Assembly: GCF_964019385.1 (NCBI RefSeq)
Contig: NC_088650.1
Location: 34,239,243 to 34,303,242, forward strand
Length of the DNA: 64,000 bases
DNA from: Sycon ciliatum
Lineage: Eukaryota; Porifera; Calcarea; Leucosolenida; Sycettidae
Direction: 5' to 3'
The notes under the pieces were generated by a model, which worked only from the letters and a program-made list of their open reading frames with translations, was not told the DNA's origin and did not search any database. Each line of letters begins with the position of its first letter. Within the stretch, counting starts at the first letter, position 1. Shown here in pieces: positions 1-10,987 of this stretch. The translations under genes were made by a program, and so were the position numbers.

Positions 1-1070
1 CCGCAGCCGCTTTGGCGGACCACACGATGCAACGGTCACACATACATGTAGACTACTGTGCTCCTCAACGCTCCGCTTTGGCGGAGAGAATGCAAATGCA
101 GCACGACATATGAAATTTTAGATGTTCTTGTCCGAGTTGAAGCGCCTTCGCTTGTACAAGTAGAGCTATCGTGGATCGCTGACAGGCTGCTGAATGTCTC
201 CTGTCAAGTACACTCGTGGATTTGGGGCGCATTCACTGCGGCCCAGTACAGGTGTATTTGAATATTACTAGTTTGGTTTACATCAATATCAAATTCAAAT
301 ACATGTACATGTAGTTGTAGAGCAGGGTGTCGTTGCCTCCTTCTTGTCCGAGTTGAAGCGACCCTTCGCTAGTACAAGTAGAGCTATCGTGGATCGCTGA
401 CAGGCTGCTGAATGTCTCCTGTCAAGTACACTCGTGGATTTGGGGCACATTCACTGCGGCCCAGTCCAGGTGTATTTGAATATTAGTTTAGTTCACATCA
501 ATATCAAATTCAAATAGTTTTATAGCAGGGTGTCGTTGCCTCCTCCATGATCCATCATCGACCCCAGCGACTGCGTGGATGCCTGCAGTTGCAGTGAGGG
601 TGTGGCAGAGTACTCTACTACTCCCTGGTTGCAGTCCTAGTGTTGCATACTCTGGTTGACGCATTGCTTGGAGAGAGAAGGAGAGAGTTGGAGATCGTCC
701 GCGATCGGGGCCAATGAGTTGGGAGACGGATCCCTCACCAACTATCCACTCATAACGATGCAGTATCGTTTGCGAGATCTCCAGAACGTACAATACATAG
801 GCAAAGAAGAACAATATGAAAACTGAATACCAAACGGCAACCAAACAGCACCAGAACTCAGCGCAGAAGTAGCACACCAAACTCCAAAGCCATCACCACG
901 CAGGTTCCGCCAAAGCGGATCCGCGATAGCGGAGGTTCCGCTCGCATATTTTTGGCGTAGCGAAATCCAAACTTTCCGCCAAAGCGTAACTTACGCCTCC
1001 GCCGTTGCCTCGAAGCGTAAGCTACGCTTTGGCGGAACCGCCAAAAAGTGCATGTGTGACCGCGGCCTTA
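1..1070. repeat. Foldback / inverted-repeat DNA rich in CGCTTTGGCGGA
   Basis: The two ends are related as inverted repeats. GGTCACACATACATG near position 34 is answered by CATGTGTGACCGCGG near 1051, and the motif GCTTTGGCGGA occurs at 9 and 69 in one orientation and repeatedly in both orientations at 900-1045. The middle holds a direct duplication (separate entry) and no convincing gene. The best reading is a foldback-type non-autonomous element whose left end may be cut by the window edge. The boundaries are approximate. Confidence 0.4.
127..545. repeat. Direct duplication, two copies of about 210 bp
   Basis: The stretch beginning TTCTTGTCCGAGTTGAAGCG at about 127 is repeated from about 341 with only scattered differences. 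Both copies end near AGCAGGGTGTCGTTGCCTCC, at 319 and 521. No coding potential is evident. It sits inside the foldback region. Confidence 0.8.
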
Positions 1071-2260
1071 GTTCCGTTTTTTCCCACTGATGATTGGAAC
1101 GAGAAAATCGATTCTGGGTTTTCAATAATATTTTTGTTATAAAATACACAGTAATACATGTCAAACAAGTAACGTAGTTGCGTGATGTCTGCGGCCTTCA
1201 TCCTATGCATAGCTATATTAAAATTATTATCTCCACGTAGGTTATTTTTATTTTTTACATATTTTTATTTTATTTTATTCGTTTTCGATATTGATTTTTT
1301 TTTTTTTTACAAATATTGTTTTTATTCCATTTCTCATTTTTCATTCGTGTTGGGTTTAACTACTCACTGTACGAGGTGATTTGGCTTTTTTTAACATTTG
1401 CCATTTTTTAACGAATGTGTAAAATTTGCTTTTCTTCTGGCTGTTTCTCTGCTCCGGATGGCTGTATCGAAACATGGGTGGTGGCAAATAAGAGCCAGTT
1501 TATCGTAGATCAACATTGACCAGAAAATTTGGTGCATATAATTTAATTCTCCCTACTACGTCGGTATAACTAGTGGTGGGTGCTTTGCAATTTTGTGTAA
1601 AATGTGTAAAATGAGCCCCTGAATGGACGAGGAGGACAGTGAATTGCTTCCGCAGGGCCTTTGGACGACTTCAGGCCGTCTTGCCATCACTAAAGAGTCA
1701 GTAATGAAGAACAGTAGGTCACGGAATACACTCTGTGAGAACGAAAACATGGCTGCTATGCTATGCTACCTATCCAATTCCACCGTATAACACAGCCACT
1801 AGTTACAAATACAAAAACACGGCTTTCGCAGCATGCAATGCAGTTCACTCCTCTGTTGACAGATTAATTTTCATCCACTAGCAATCCTTGAAGTGATATC
1901 TATCAACTTCAGAACATTGATGACCGAATATCCCAGTTTGTGATGCCATTTTACAAATTTGTTAAAAAATGACACACCAAGTATTTGAATCCTGAGAATA
2001 CTAGGGAAGTAGGACATGATTCAAGACACTTTCCAAAGTGGGATCATTCCCATTTTTGGACACAACAGGCATGAAGGATAGCACTTCCACTTGCAACAAT
2101 TCATTTGGAAGTAGCTTGTCTAGAAGTGACTGAAAAAACGTCATTTTACAACCATGTTAAAAAAAGCCAAATCACCTCGTACTGATACATGGTGATGATT
2201 GTGCTTTGCTTTGCCCGAAAAAGAGGCCTTCCCACATCATCATAAAAAAATAGAAATAAA
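1071..2260. other. No recognisable gene; AT-rich, poly-T tracts
   Basis: I find no protein family, RNA or transposon signature here. T-rich runs lie at 1235-1330. Short open frames on both strands look random. Confidence 0.5.
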
Positions 2261-2387
2261 ATCATGACACTTGCACGATAAATCATGACACTTGCACGAT
2301 AAATCATGACACTTGCACGATAAATCATGACACTTGCACGATAAATCATGACACTTGCACGATAAATCATGACACTTGCACGATAAA
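2261..2387. repeat. 21-bp minisatellite, 6 copies
   Basis: The unit ATCATGACACTTGCACGATAA repeats six times without an indel. The period is a multiple of three, so it leaves an open frame on the minus strand (repeated YRASVMI), which is a by-product of the repeat. Confidence 0.95.
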
Positions 2388-2660
2388 TCTGACTCCAGTC
2401 GTTCCAGCACTACGAGTAGTTGCAGTTCTATTCCCGTAGCTATGCAGAAGACGTTACTTCAGTAACGTCTGGCACCAGCCAGGGTCCACACAGCTTTAAT
2501 TTGGTGTTTATTTATTTGTTTGTTTGTGTCACGCCTGGAGCTATCCCGTGTCTGTCCCGTATCTGTGACTACAAAGGCTCTACAGGATTGTACATAACAG
2601 CTGGCCACAATATTTGCTAGCTCCCGTATCTGTCCCATACTTTTTTTTGTTTGTCTGTTT

Positions 2661-3089
2661 GTGTCACGCCTGGCGCTATCCCGTATCTGTCCCGTACCGT
2701 ACCGTATCATCAAACACAGCTGGCCACATACAGCTGGCCGCAATATTCAAATACCGGTAGGTCTTTCAAACGCAAGACAGGAAGAGAGATCCCGTCGACT
2801 CCAGAATGCCCGTGATCGGCCGAGTCAGCGCTGGTCCAAGGAAACGTCAGGACATACATCCCGTCGACTCCACAATAAGCGTGAACAGGCGATTCAGCGC
2901 CGGTCACAGGAAACGTCGGAAGAGAGATCCTGTCGACTCCAGAACGCCCTTGACCGGCAGAGTCAGCGCCGGTCCCAGGAAACGTCAGGACAGACATCCC
3001 GTCGAGTCCAGAATGCCCATGATCGGCAGAGTCAGCGCCGGTCCCAGGAAACGTCAGGACAGACATCCCGTCGACGCGCAGAAAACTAA
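2661..3089 (+). pseudogene. Repeat-coded Arg/Gln/Ser-rich ORF, possible Helitron-type N-terminus
   Basis: The frame encodes about 140 residues. The last 100 are 23-residue repeats with the recurring pieces RRLQN, DRQSQRRSQETS and GQTSRR, made by a 69-bp repeat at 2794-3069. Very similar short R/Q/E-T-S repeats precede the replication-initiator/helicase part of many animal Helitron proteins. I see no Rep or helicase domain downstream, so this can only be an isolated fragment. Upstream, two related stretches of about 100 bp (2519-2610 and 2652-2755, both with GTGTCACGCCTGG) form a second duplication. No convincing ATG was identified. It could equally be a minisatellite that happens to be open. 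Confidence 0.3.
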
Positions 3090-3090
3090 A
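2794..3090. repeat. 69-bp minisatellite, about 4.3 copies
   Basis: Units start with GTCGACTCCAGAATGCC or close variants at 2794, 2863, 2932, 3001 and a partial unit at 3070. Copies are diverged by several substitutions but keep the exact period, which preserves the open frame. Confidence 0.9.
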
Positions 3091-3224
3091 TCTGCAGCCT
3101 CTCTTGCCGTCGACATTTTTTGTATTACTGTATTGTATGGTATTGTATGGAATATATTTTTACCTCGTTGGCTCAACAGGTCAATGTATTACTACAAAAA
3201 GGCCAGAAAATCCGATTACTGTCT

Positions 3225-3460
3225 TAAAATCAACTAATTTTCGCTGGCGATTTAATTTCGCTGATTTCGCCGCTTGGTACCAACCGGCCAAAGTTTGTCA
3301 TAGAGGCAAATGATGCATGATTGAGCAATGGATGCATGTGAGAGCAAAATATACCGATCGATTTCTTTTTGAAAACTCCAATCGGCCAAAGTTTAATGAC
3401 GGCGAAAGGTTTCGTTTCGAGATCGGCCAAAGTTTCTCATCGGCCAAAATTTGTTGATTT
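3225..3460. repeat. Dispersed motif cluster (T)CGGCCAAAGTTT
   Basis: CGGCCAAAGTTT or CGGCCAAAATTT occurs four times, at about 3286, 3382, 3424 and 3440, interspersed with GGCGAAA/TTTCGCC words. A related cluster (TTTTCGCCAAAGTTT) lies near 4071. It resembles a decayed simple dispersed repeat; I assign no function. Confidence 0.5.
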
Positions 3461-3752
3461 ACAGTAGAAAGAGATAAAAAGAAAAGAAGGAGCAAACGAA
3501 AAGTGGATGAAATCAGAGAAAAATAACAATCCGCAATAAATTCTGGAAATACTTTTGCCTAACTCATATTCAAACTGATTGAAACGTTTTTGCAATACAA
3601 TGATGTGGCCAATCAACGGAAAAAAAAACATTTCCATCAGTTCTAATAACATGTACGATGAGCTAGGCAAAAAAGCATAAAAGCATAGCGTAGGGCCCTG
3701 AGCTTCCAAGCTCTCTCGTTTACAGTTCGTGTTCCATTATCCTGATGGCGTT

Positions 3753-4034
3753 ATGGCGTTCTCAAAACATGCCGGACCGAGCTTAAGTGCTCAGTTGGAG
3801 CGGGTTCTAGTTGTGGAGGACAAGCCCTTTCAACCGCGTGACCTTACGCTCCCTCTTGTCGCATGTGGTGTGAAGAATGTTGTGTGCCGCTCCTTTCAGC
3901 CGAGTTGGTTCTCCTCTTCGGAATGGCTACATTGGGATTCAAAGAGCGAGCGTGCGTTTTGCCATGCCTGCTGCTTGGCTGTTTCGAAGAAACTTTTGAT
4001 CGCTAGCTGTGCTGATGGTGCGTTTCTGACGTAG
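3753..4034 (+). pseudogene. hAT-transposon TTF-type zinc-finger fragment
   Basis: Starting from the ATG at 3753 the frame gives 93 residues. The segment with FQPSWFSSSEWLHWD and AFCHACC matches the pattern of the TTF-type zinc finger at the start of hAT-family transposases and ZMYM-like proteins (W-F, WLH and a C-x2-C half). It stops just past that domain at 4032-4034, and no DUF4371 or hAT dimerisation region follows in any frame, so it is a truncated remnant. In a full protein this domain would bind DNA. The family assignment rests on motif spacing, not on a search. Confidence 0.55.
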
Positions 4035-4774
4035 CGACGGTGATACTTTACCGATTTTAGCGAAAGGAGAATTTTCGCCAAAGTTTTTCCGCGACAATCG
4101 AAATTTCCCGTGTACAGTAGAGGGGACGATTCGATACCGGAACGGTTTCACAGCCAAATTTGTATAGACCCGAACCGATCATCAGCGTGGATTGTTCATT
4201 CGAAAATATGTTTGTGGAAGGAAACTGGCATGTTGAAGTTTGCCCTGAGGCCATAGTCAATCAAACTGAGCTGCTCCTTTGTGTTGGCCCATTGCCCCCA
4301 AGTTGCCCAATTTTTCGCTTCAAATCAGAGGTGGCTCCAAACGGGAAAGGTTTTAGAGTGCACGTCAAATTCACTCTGAGTTCTGAAATTAGGTAGTTGC
4401 TATCGCTCCACGACGGCCAGTACAGAGTAACAATAAGCCTTGTGTGTGCATCCATTAGTTTTCATTGGTATAAGGTGCTTTATTGGCGAGAGGCGAGCCG
4501 CTGTTTACCCGTTTACCTGCGACAAGAAGTTTATTTTTCAAAAGACGTAAAACAAAGTGGCAGTGCGAACTGAGCAACACGTCAAACAACTCACCTGAGC
4601 TGCTTGGTATGGCTCTTCTGGTCATCGCAGAGCCATGAAATCTTGGCTCGGAGTAAAACACATCGTAGTCTCACTGTGACATATGTTTTCTAATCAAAAT
4701 ACCAAGAGATAATGTGAATGTTGAGTCCGTTCCGGTTTGCGACATATCTCCAATTTGAAACCGTCTCCTCCACA
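4035..4774. other. No recognisable gene
   Basis: Only short unsupported frames are present. A 78-codon plus-strand frame at 4160-4396 has no recognised motif. Confidence 0.4.
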
Positions 4775-4779
4775 GTACT

Positions 4780-5102
4780 ATTGAGTGCAAAAAGGACGAC
4801 GGCATATTCTCCACAGACAACAATGGACAACGGGAACAGGTAGGGTGGGAACGACATTTATTAGGGAGACGAAGAGACACTGACAAAGACGAACGGAACG
4901 ACTACATTGTGGAAGAGAGAGACAAGAGAGAGAGATCAAGCGTGCACGGCAAGATAAAGGGCCTGGGTAGCTATGGAAATTATGGGCGCGCTAGTAGCTA
5001 CCCAGGCCAACGGAACAAAAAGAGACAAAAGGTGAGTACGACGTAGTATGGGGTGCATGCAGGCCAGCTTGGAAAAGGTTGCACGGGAGGAGGTACCTAA
5101 CA
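4780..5102 (-). repeat. LTR A (3'-most LTR of the tandem element)
   Basis: It aligns with the other two LTRs over its full length. The low-coordinate end is damaged: the expected terminal TG on the plus strand is missing, leaving ATTGAG after GTACT. At the other end the polypurine stretch lies at 5103-5114. Confidence 0.85.
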
Positions 5103-6099
5103 TACCTCCCCTGCGCAAAAAAAGAACCGCCGCCTTGCGGGAAATAAGACGACGAGAAAGAATAGAGAAAAATGACTGAGGAAGTAGAGAGAAAAAAACA
5201 CACCCATACATAACGCACGGATGTCACAAAAAAATCACGGTTCGCGTGAGACTCGGTTTATCTATATAGAGGCCGATTTTTCCGCATCCGTAGGAACGCC
5301 ACCACCCTTCAAGGATCAAGGCACAAAAGTGTTATACTAAAAGTGTTTAAACCGAACACGGATTCTTCGAACGAATAATCTATCGAATAATTTCGCCCTC
5401 CATCGAACGAATAATCTATATTCTATCATACGCATGATGGTATTTTTCAACACTTTTGCAGCACTTTTTAAGCAGTTCTTTAAAAAGATTTTTGCTCATT
5501 ATCGGATTTTGTTATGTGGAGGTGCAAAACCGGTTAACCTGTGCCGCCAAGAGTACATAACCCCCAGAGTGTGCAACGCCTGATCCAGCTCTGCATAGGG
5601 TCTTGGTCGAGCGTAATTGGATCTTCACTGCATCCATGTTTCCCTCGTATGGAAAGAACAGAAGTATTACTAGATACCGATAGGAGATTAAAACTTGGAG
5701 GAGAAGAGATTGAGAAGAAATACTACCAGCAGATCTACGCAGTGCAAATATCAGTAGGGTCAGCACCGAGCATAGATCGTTGTTTTTTTTTTTTTTTTTT
5801 TTTTTTTTTGATTTCTGATAATTCCTACGACTATTCGATTATTCGTTCACCCACGAATATTCTAAATTATTCGATTATTCGATTATTCGTTTCAACACTA
5901 AATTACTAAACATGCACTACAGTTATCACGTTCCTATACTCTAAAGTATTAGTTCAATAATTCTATGATACGCATCACTCAAACTAGTGCTATAGTGCAA
6001 GTATTGCCAAAGGCGGGCAAAACACCCCTTAAATCAAAAAAAGTATTCTTTCTAGACCAAAGAGTGGTATATTTGATAAAATTTAATAACGATAGAAAT

Positions 6100-6349
6100 A
6101 TTTGAAACTCGGGTATTGAGCCAATAATAAATGTAGAAAGGAAAAGGACATATGGAAACGAGTGAAGAGTAAATCTCCACCACTGTAACTAGAAATCTCT
6201 CAGTACTCTGTCAGTTTTGTGCCTAGTTGTTGCACTTTCTGACTGTATATAGTATCTAGTTACAGTGGTGGAGAGTTACTCTTAACTCGTTTCCATATGT
6301 TCTTTTCCTTTCTACATTTATTATTGCCTCAATACCCGAGTTTCAAATT
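6100..6349. mobile_element. Hairpin MITE 1
   Basis: The arms ATTTGAAACTCGGGTATTGA (6100) and its inverse ending at 6349 are complementary over about 95 bp, with a loop of about 60 bp. The sister internal region has a different hairpin at the corresponding place. There is no ORF. Confidence 0.8.
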
Positions 6350-6839
6350 GCACACCTGATGAGCCGTCACGAACCATACGGCGCAACGTACGTCGTGTGA
6401 AACAACTTGTTTTGTAGTCAACTAGTCCATCACAATGTCATGCATGAGGAGTACTGTAGGAGTTTAGATTTCGGCTTGTACAATTCGTTCTCGCAAAGCT
6501 TCCTCCTTCTTAACTTTACTTTGATATTTTTGACCCACTCAAGTTGGGTGGTGTGCTGCTTTGCTGCTTCGAATTGTAGTTAGACCACTTTGTCAAATCG
6601 CCTACAGGTCTCGTCATCGTCCAGTGACAATCGACATTCTTTGTTCCGTTGGGACTGTAGCTTGTGCTCGTTTTCGTTGCGCTTGCCTTCCCCTCTTTGG
6701 TCTTTCCATAACCTTGAACCTTCCAAGGTGGAAGGCTGTCGGTTAGCGCTACGGAGATGTGTTGAAGCTAGGTGTCAGGACGTCGAATGTCTCAGTACTC
6801 TGTCAGTTTGTGCCTAGATATAAATATTATTGATACTTC

Positions 6840-6902
6840 TCCAGACGTTTCGTTGTTCTGAACAACATCGTCAGTGGACGATGTTGTTCAGAACAACGAA
6901 AC
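6840..6902 (-). ncRNA. Hammerhead-ribozyme-like motif in a 26-bp palindrome
   Basis: The minus strand reads CTGACGA (6874-6868), then a self-complementary stem TGTTGTTC/GAACAAC, then GAAAC (6851-6847) and GTC (6846-6844). This order (CUGANGA, helix II, GAAA, then a UH cleavage-type triplet) is the conserved hammerhead core. Penelope-like retroelements are known to carry minimal hammerheads of this sort. The palindrome arms are 6847-6872 and 6877-6902, and only the minus-strand half keeps the CUG. Helix I and III pairing is weak, so catalysis is unproven. Confidence 0.45.
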
Positions 6903-7393
6903 TTTTTTACCAAATTTTAAATTGTATCAAATATACCACTCTTTGGTTTAGAAAGAATACTTTTTTGATATTACAATGAGAGTGGATAATCAACGGCTTG
7001 TCCACAAACTCTAAAACAAATTTGGCATGAAAAACTACGAGTTCAAATGAACACTGCGTTCTGACTGGCATGGCTAACCAGCATAGTTACACTTATACAA
7101 CATGAATAAAAGAGCATGGCTCACCATCGGGACCCCTGATATTGACAAAGGACACCTGCGCGCACCCACACTACAAAAATCACAAAATAAAATAAACTGA
7201 AAATAAATTTGACGACGAAGGACGGATGAAAAAGAAAGAGAGAAATAATGAAAATAGCTGACTGGGATGAGACGAGGTTGACATAGACGATGATACAAGG
7301 TTGACATAGATGAGACGGGGATTATTGACGACTAGACGAATGGCGGTTGACGACGACTGGGCATGGGATCTCAGGGTCGTGAGTTGATCAATA

Positions 7394-7405
7394 GTCGGGC
7401 GCCAA
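7394..7405 (-). other. Primer-binding site of the LTR element
   Basis: TTGGCGCCCGAC directly follows the LTR end on the minus strand. TGGCGCCCGA-type sites prime minus-strand synthesis in many retroelements. The same site occurs at 10976-10987. Confidence 0.75.
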
Positions 7406-7728
7406 TGTTGAGTGCGAAAAGGACGACAGCGTATTCTCCACAGACAACAATGGACAATGGGAACAGGTAGGGTGGGAACGACATTTATTAGGGAGACGAA
7501 GAGACACTGACAAAGACGAACGGAACGACTACATTGTGGAAGAGAGAGACAAGAGAGAGAGATCAAGCCGGCACGGCAAGATAAAGGGCCTGGGTAGCTA
7601 TGGAAATTATGGGCGCACTAGTAGCTACCCATGCCAACGGAACAAAAGAGACAAAAGGTGAGTACGACGTAGTATGGGGTGCATGCAGGCCGGCTTGGAA
7701 AAGGTTGCACGGGAGGAGGTACCTAACA
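7406..7728 (-). repeat. LTR B (shared central LTR)
   Basis: This LTR is flanked on its 5' side by a polypurine tract (7729-7740) and on its 3' side by a primer-binding site (7394-7405). It therefore serves as the 3' LTR of one unit and the 5' LTR of the next. The termini TGTTAGG and CTCAACA are intact. Confidence 0.9.
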
Positions 7729-8160
7729 TACCTCCCCTGCGCAAAAAAAGAACCGCGGCCTCGCGGGAAATAAGACGACGAGAAAGAATAGAGAAAAATG
7801 ACTGAGGAAGTAGAGAGAAAAAAACACACCCACACACAACGCACGGATGTCACAAAAAAATCACGGTTCGCGTGAGACTCGGTTTATCTATATAGAGGCC
7901 GATTTTTCCGCATCCGTAGGAACGCCACCACCCTTCAAGGATCAAGGCACAAAACTGTTATACTAAAAGTGTTTAAACCGAACACGGATTCTTCGAACGA
8001 ATAATCTATCGAATAATTTCGCCCTCCATCGAACGAATAATCTATATTCTATCATACGCATGATGGCATTTTTCAACGCTTTCGCAGCACTTTTTAAGCA
8101 GTTCTTTAAAAAAGATTTTTGCTGATTATCGGATTTTGTTATGTGGAGGTGCAAAACCAG

Positions 8161-9141
8161 TTAACCCTTTGTGTACCAGCCCCATCTCGAACCGTACCAT
8201 ATGGTACGGTTCGCTGCACTCCAATCAAGCGCGCCGGTCCCCGCCGCCGTAGCTCCGATCGACCCGCGTTTTTTTTGCGCTGGACAGCTGAGATCCCACT
8301 GAACATTTTGATGTACGACATGGGTAGGTTGCCATTTGAAAGTATGGAGAACGAACGCATTCAAAAGTATGCTTTTTAGCGCAAACAATTGTCGCTGTTT
8401 CGATCGTGTTCTCGCTCAGTTTCTCTGCTTGTAGCGAAGATGTAGCTTGTTCTAGGTCATGTCGACGTCTTCTAGATGTGGTGGACGATTGGAGAGATCG
8501 GCTGTGGCGATATCATCGCGGAATGCAACTCGAAATTGCAAATTTGTATCGCTGATCCCATCGCAGTATTCGCTCTCAAAACAGGAGCGAGAGGGAGGGC
8601 AGCGATGGCCTAAAATCGTCAAGGCAGGCGTAATTCACCAGCCAGCGACTGATTCTTGTCTTCTCTTTCACTTACCTTACGCTGGATGTGAGTAGATGAA
8701 GAAAAATATAGATTTCGAATCTGACACAAGAATTCAAAATTTGCAATTTTGAACCATTTGTTTCACCTCAAATATGTGACAATATGACCATATCCCTGGT
8801 ATGTTGTTGCTCTTCATGCACTGAGCCAATGCTTATGAAGTTGTTTTGTCCCTATGTTCCCAGTACATGAGCACAAACTAATTCTCAGTCTATTTGTTTG
8901 TGATACCCTGGTTGGTCAGAAATATGCACAAGTGGCGCGTATTTTTGGTATTCCACCTATGGCCTTCATATACTACTCCGTGCTGTACCAATATCCATGC
9001 TTACCTGGGTGCAGTGATATATATAGCGTCAGGAAAACACAACTTGCATATACAAAAGTTGTCTAGATTTCATACCATGGTTGCTTCTTTGGCTGCGATC
9101 GCCCCTTACATACATTAGATGGCTGGTACATAAAGGGTTAA
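8161..9141. mobile_element. piggyBac-like MITE with TTAA target duplication
   Basis: The element occupies 8165-9137. Its termini are CCCTTTGTGTACCAGCC and GGCTGGTACATAAAGGG, flanked by TTAA on both sides (8161-8164 and 9138-9141). TTAA duplication plus CCC..GGG ends is the piggyBac signature. The sister internal region at 5524-5550 shows the uninterrupted site with one TTAA (5534-5537), which proves the boundaries. A perfect 26-bp palindrome lies just inside the left end (8188-8213). No transposase frame is present, so it is non-autonomous. Confidence 0.9.
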
Positions 9142-9752
9142 CCTGTACCGCCAAGAGTACATAACCCCCCAGAGTGTGCAACACCTGATCCAGCTCTGCA
9201 TAGGGTCTTGGTCGAGCGTAATTGGATCTTCACTGCATCCATGTTTCCCTCGTATGGAAAGAACAGAAGTATTACTAGATACCGATAGGAGATTAAAACT
9301 TGGAGAAGAGATTGAGAAGAAATACTACCAGCAGATCTACGCAGTGGAAATATCAGTAGGGTCAGCACCGAGCATAGATCGTTTTTTTTTATTTTTCATT
9401 TTTTTATTTTTTTATTTCTGATAATTCCTACGACTATTCGATTATTCGTTCACCCCACGAATATTATAAATTATTCGATTATTCGATTATTCGTTTCAAC
9501 ACTAAATTACTAAACATGCACTACAGTTATCACGTTCCTATACTCTAAAGTATTAGTTCAATAATTCTATGATACGCATCACTCAAACTAGTGCTATAGT
9601 GCAAGTATTGCCAAAGGCGGGCAAAACACCCCTTAACAAAACAAATTTGTAATATCAAAAAAGTATTCTTTCTAGACCAAAGAGTGGTATATTTGATAAA
9701 ATTTAATAACGATAGAAATTTAAAGAGTCGGCGTGGAGAAAGTAATTTTATT

Positions 9753-10064
9753 AGTGCAATTAGGAGTATAATCGATGCAGACATGGCCAAACAACAACGA
9801 GTTCATGGAATTTTTAAGGATTTTTATGTTATTCAAAATCGATTTTCGTGTTCCGCTCATCAGTGAATAGTATCGGAACTGATAACTGATTAATTATGCT
9901 GTTATAAAATGTTCTATTGTTGTACACAGTACCCTCAGTTCCGATACTATTCACTGATGAGCGGAACACGAAAATCGATTTTGAATAACATAAAAATCCT
10001 TAAAAATTCCATGAACTCGTTGTTGTTTGGCCATGTCTGCATCGATTATACTCCTAATTGCACT
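9753..10064. mobile_element. Hairpin MITE 2
   Basis: Near-perfect arms of about 131 bp (9753-9884 and 9934-10064, termini AGTGCAATTAGG and CCTAATTGCACT) enclose a loop of about 50 bp. AACGATAGAAAT flanks it on both sides, at about 9707 and 10065. It occupies the position where the sister copy has hairpin MITE 1. Confidence 0.85.
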
Positions 10065-10077
10065 AACGATAGAAATA

Positions 10078-10310
10078 TTATTTATTTATTTTATTTATTT
10101 ATTTATTTATTTCACCGTCCAATGGCAGAAGCCAATGCAAAGGAGGGGGCGTTAGCCAGCCATGGCAAGAGAAGAAGAAAAAATGAAGGAAAGAAGATGA
10201 TAATCGGAAGAAAATAATGCATCAGCAGGGTGAAATGTATCACTATGTTGACCATGGTGGAGAGCGGCGAGATAAGCTAGCAAAAGAGGCGAGCGAGCCT
10301 ACAACGTGGC
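10078..10310 (-). mobile_element. LINE 3' tail fragment
   Basis: A (TAAA)n-type tail, read on the plus strand as TTTATTTATTTATTTCACC, is followed by AGCCAGCCATGGCA-like sequence. The same arrangement occurs at 52883-53000 in front of a LINE coding remnant, so this is a severely 5'-truncated copy of that LINE on the minus strand. Confidence 0.6.
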
Positions 10311-10422
10311 ATGACATTTAACATGGTCTATGAACTGTCTAATATTGGATATTGTCTTCATTTCCATGGGCAGCTTGAGCCAATACGAGTATGCAGAGAA
10401 GATAGGAGATTATCGATACTTC

Positions 10423-10485
10423 TCCAGACGTTTCGTTGTTCTGAACAACATCGTCAGTGGACGATGTTGTTCAGAACAACGAAAC
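10423..10485 (-). ncRNA. Second copy of the hammerhead-like palindrome
   Basis: It has the same 26-bp arms (10430-10455 and 10460-10485) and the same minus-strand order CTGACGA, stem, GAAAC, GTC as the motif at 6840-6902. It lies in the sister internal region. Confidence 0.45.
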
Positions 10486-10987
10486 TTTTTTACCAAATTT
10501 TAAATTGTATCAAATATACCACTCTTTGGTGTAGAAAGAATACTTTTTTGATATTACAATGAGAGTGGATAATCAACGGCTTGTCCACAAACTCAAAAAC
10601 AAATTTGGCATGAAAAACTACGAGTTCAAATGAACACTGCGTTCTGACTGGCATGGCTAGCCAGCATAGTTACACTTATACAACATGAATAAAAGAGCAT
10701 GGCTCACCATCGGACCCCTGATATTGACGAAGGACACCTGCGCGCACCCACACTACAAAAATCACAAAATAAAATAAACTGAAAATAAATTTGACGACGA
10801 AGGACGGATGAAAATGAAAGAGAGAAATAATGAAAATAGCTGACTGGGATGAGACGAGGTTGACATAGACGATGATACAAGGTTGACATAGATGAGACGA
10901 GGATTATTGACGACTAGACGAATGGCGGTTGAGGACGACTGGGCATGGGATCTCAGGGTCGTGGGTTGATCAATAGTCGGGCGCCAA

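Larger units (their letters stand above)
6033..6972. mobile_element. TIR element nested in internal region 2
   Basis: The sequence at 6040-6090 (AAAGTATTCTTTCTAGACC onward) reappears inverted at 6905-6968, with arms of about 60 bp. The sister internal region has the same pair at 9650-9710 and 10488-10562, where the termini read TTGTAATATC and GATATTACAA. The left end here has lost about 10 bp. It is a non-autonomous element whose interior differs between the two copies. Confidence 0.6.
5103..7405 (-). mobile_element. Internal region 2 of the tandem LTR element
   Basis: This stretch matches the other internal region at both ends: 5103-6093 with 7729-9715, and about 6830-7405 with 10412-10987. 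It differs in the middle. It contains an AT-rich inverted pair (about 5345-5430 and 5815-5905, CGAACGAATAATC against GATTATTCGTTC), a poly-T run at 5784-5808 that is altered in the sister copy, a hairpin MITE at 6100-6349 and a hammerhead-like palindrome at 6847-6902. There is no conserved protein frame. Confidence 0.75.
7729..10987 (-). mobile_element. Internal region 1 of the tandem LTR element
   Basis: It is the sister of the region at 5103-7405. It is longer because of a piggyBac-like insert at 8165-9137, and it has a different hairpin (9753-10064) plus a LINE 3' tail (10078-10310) in the middle. There is no gag/pol coding. Confidence 0.75.
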
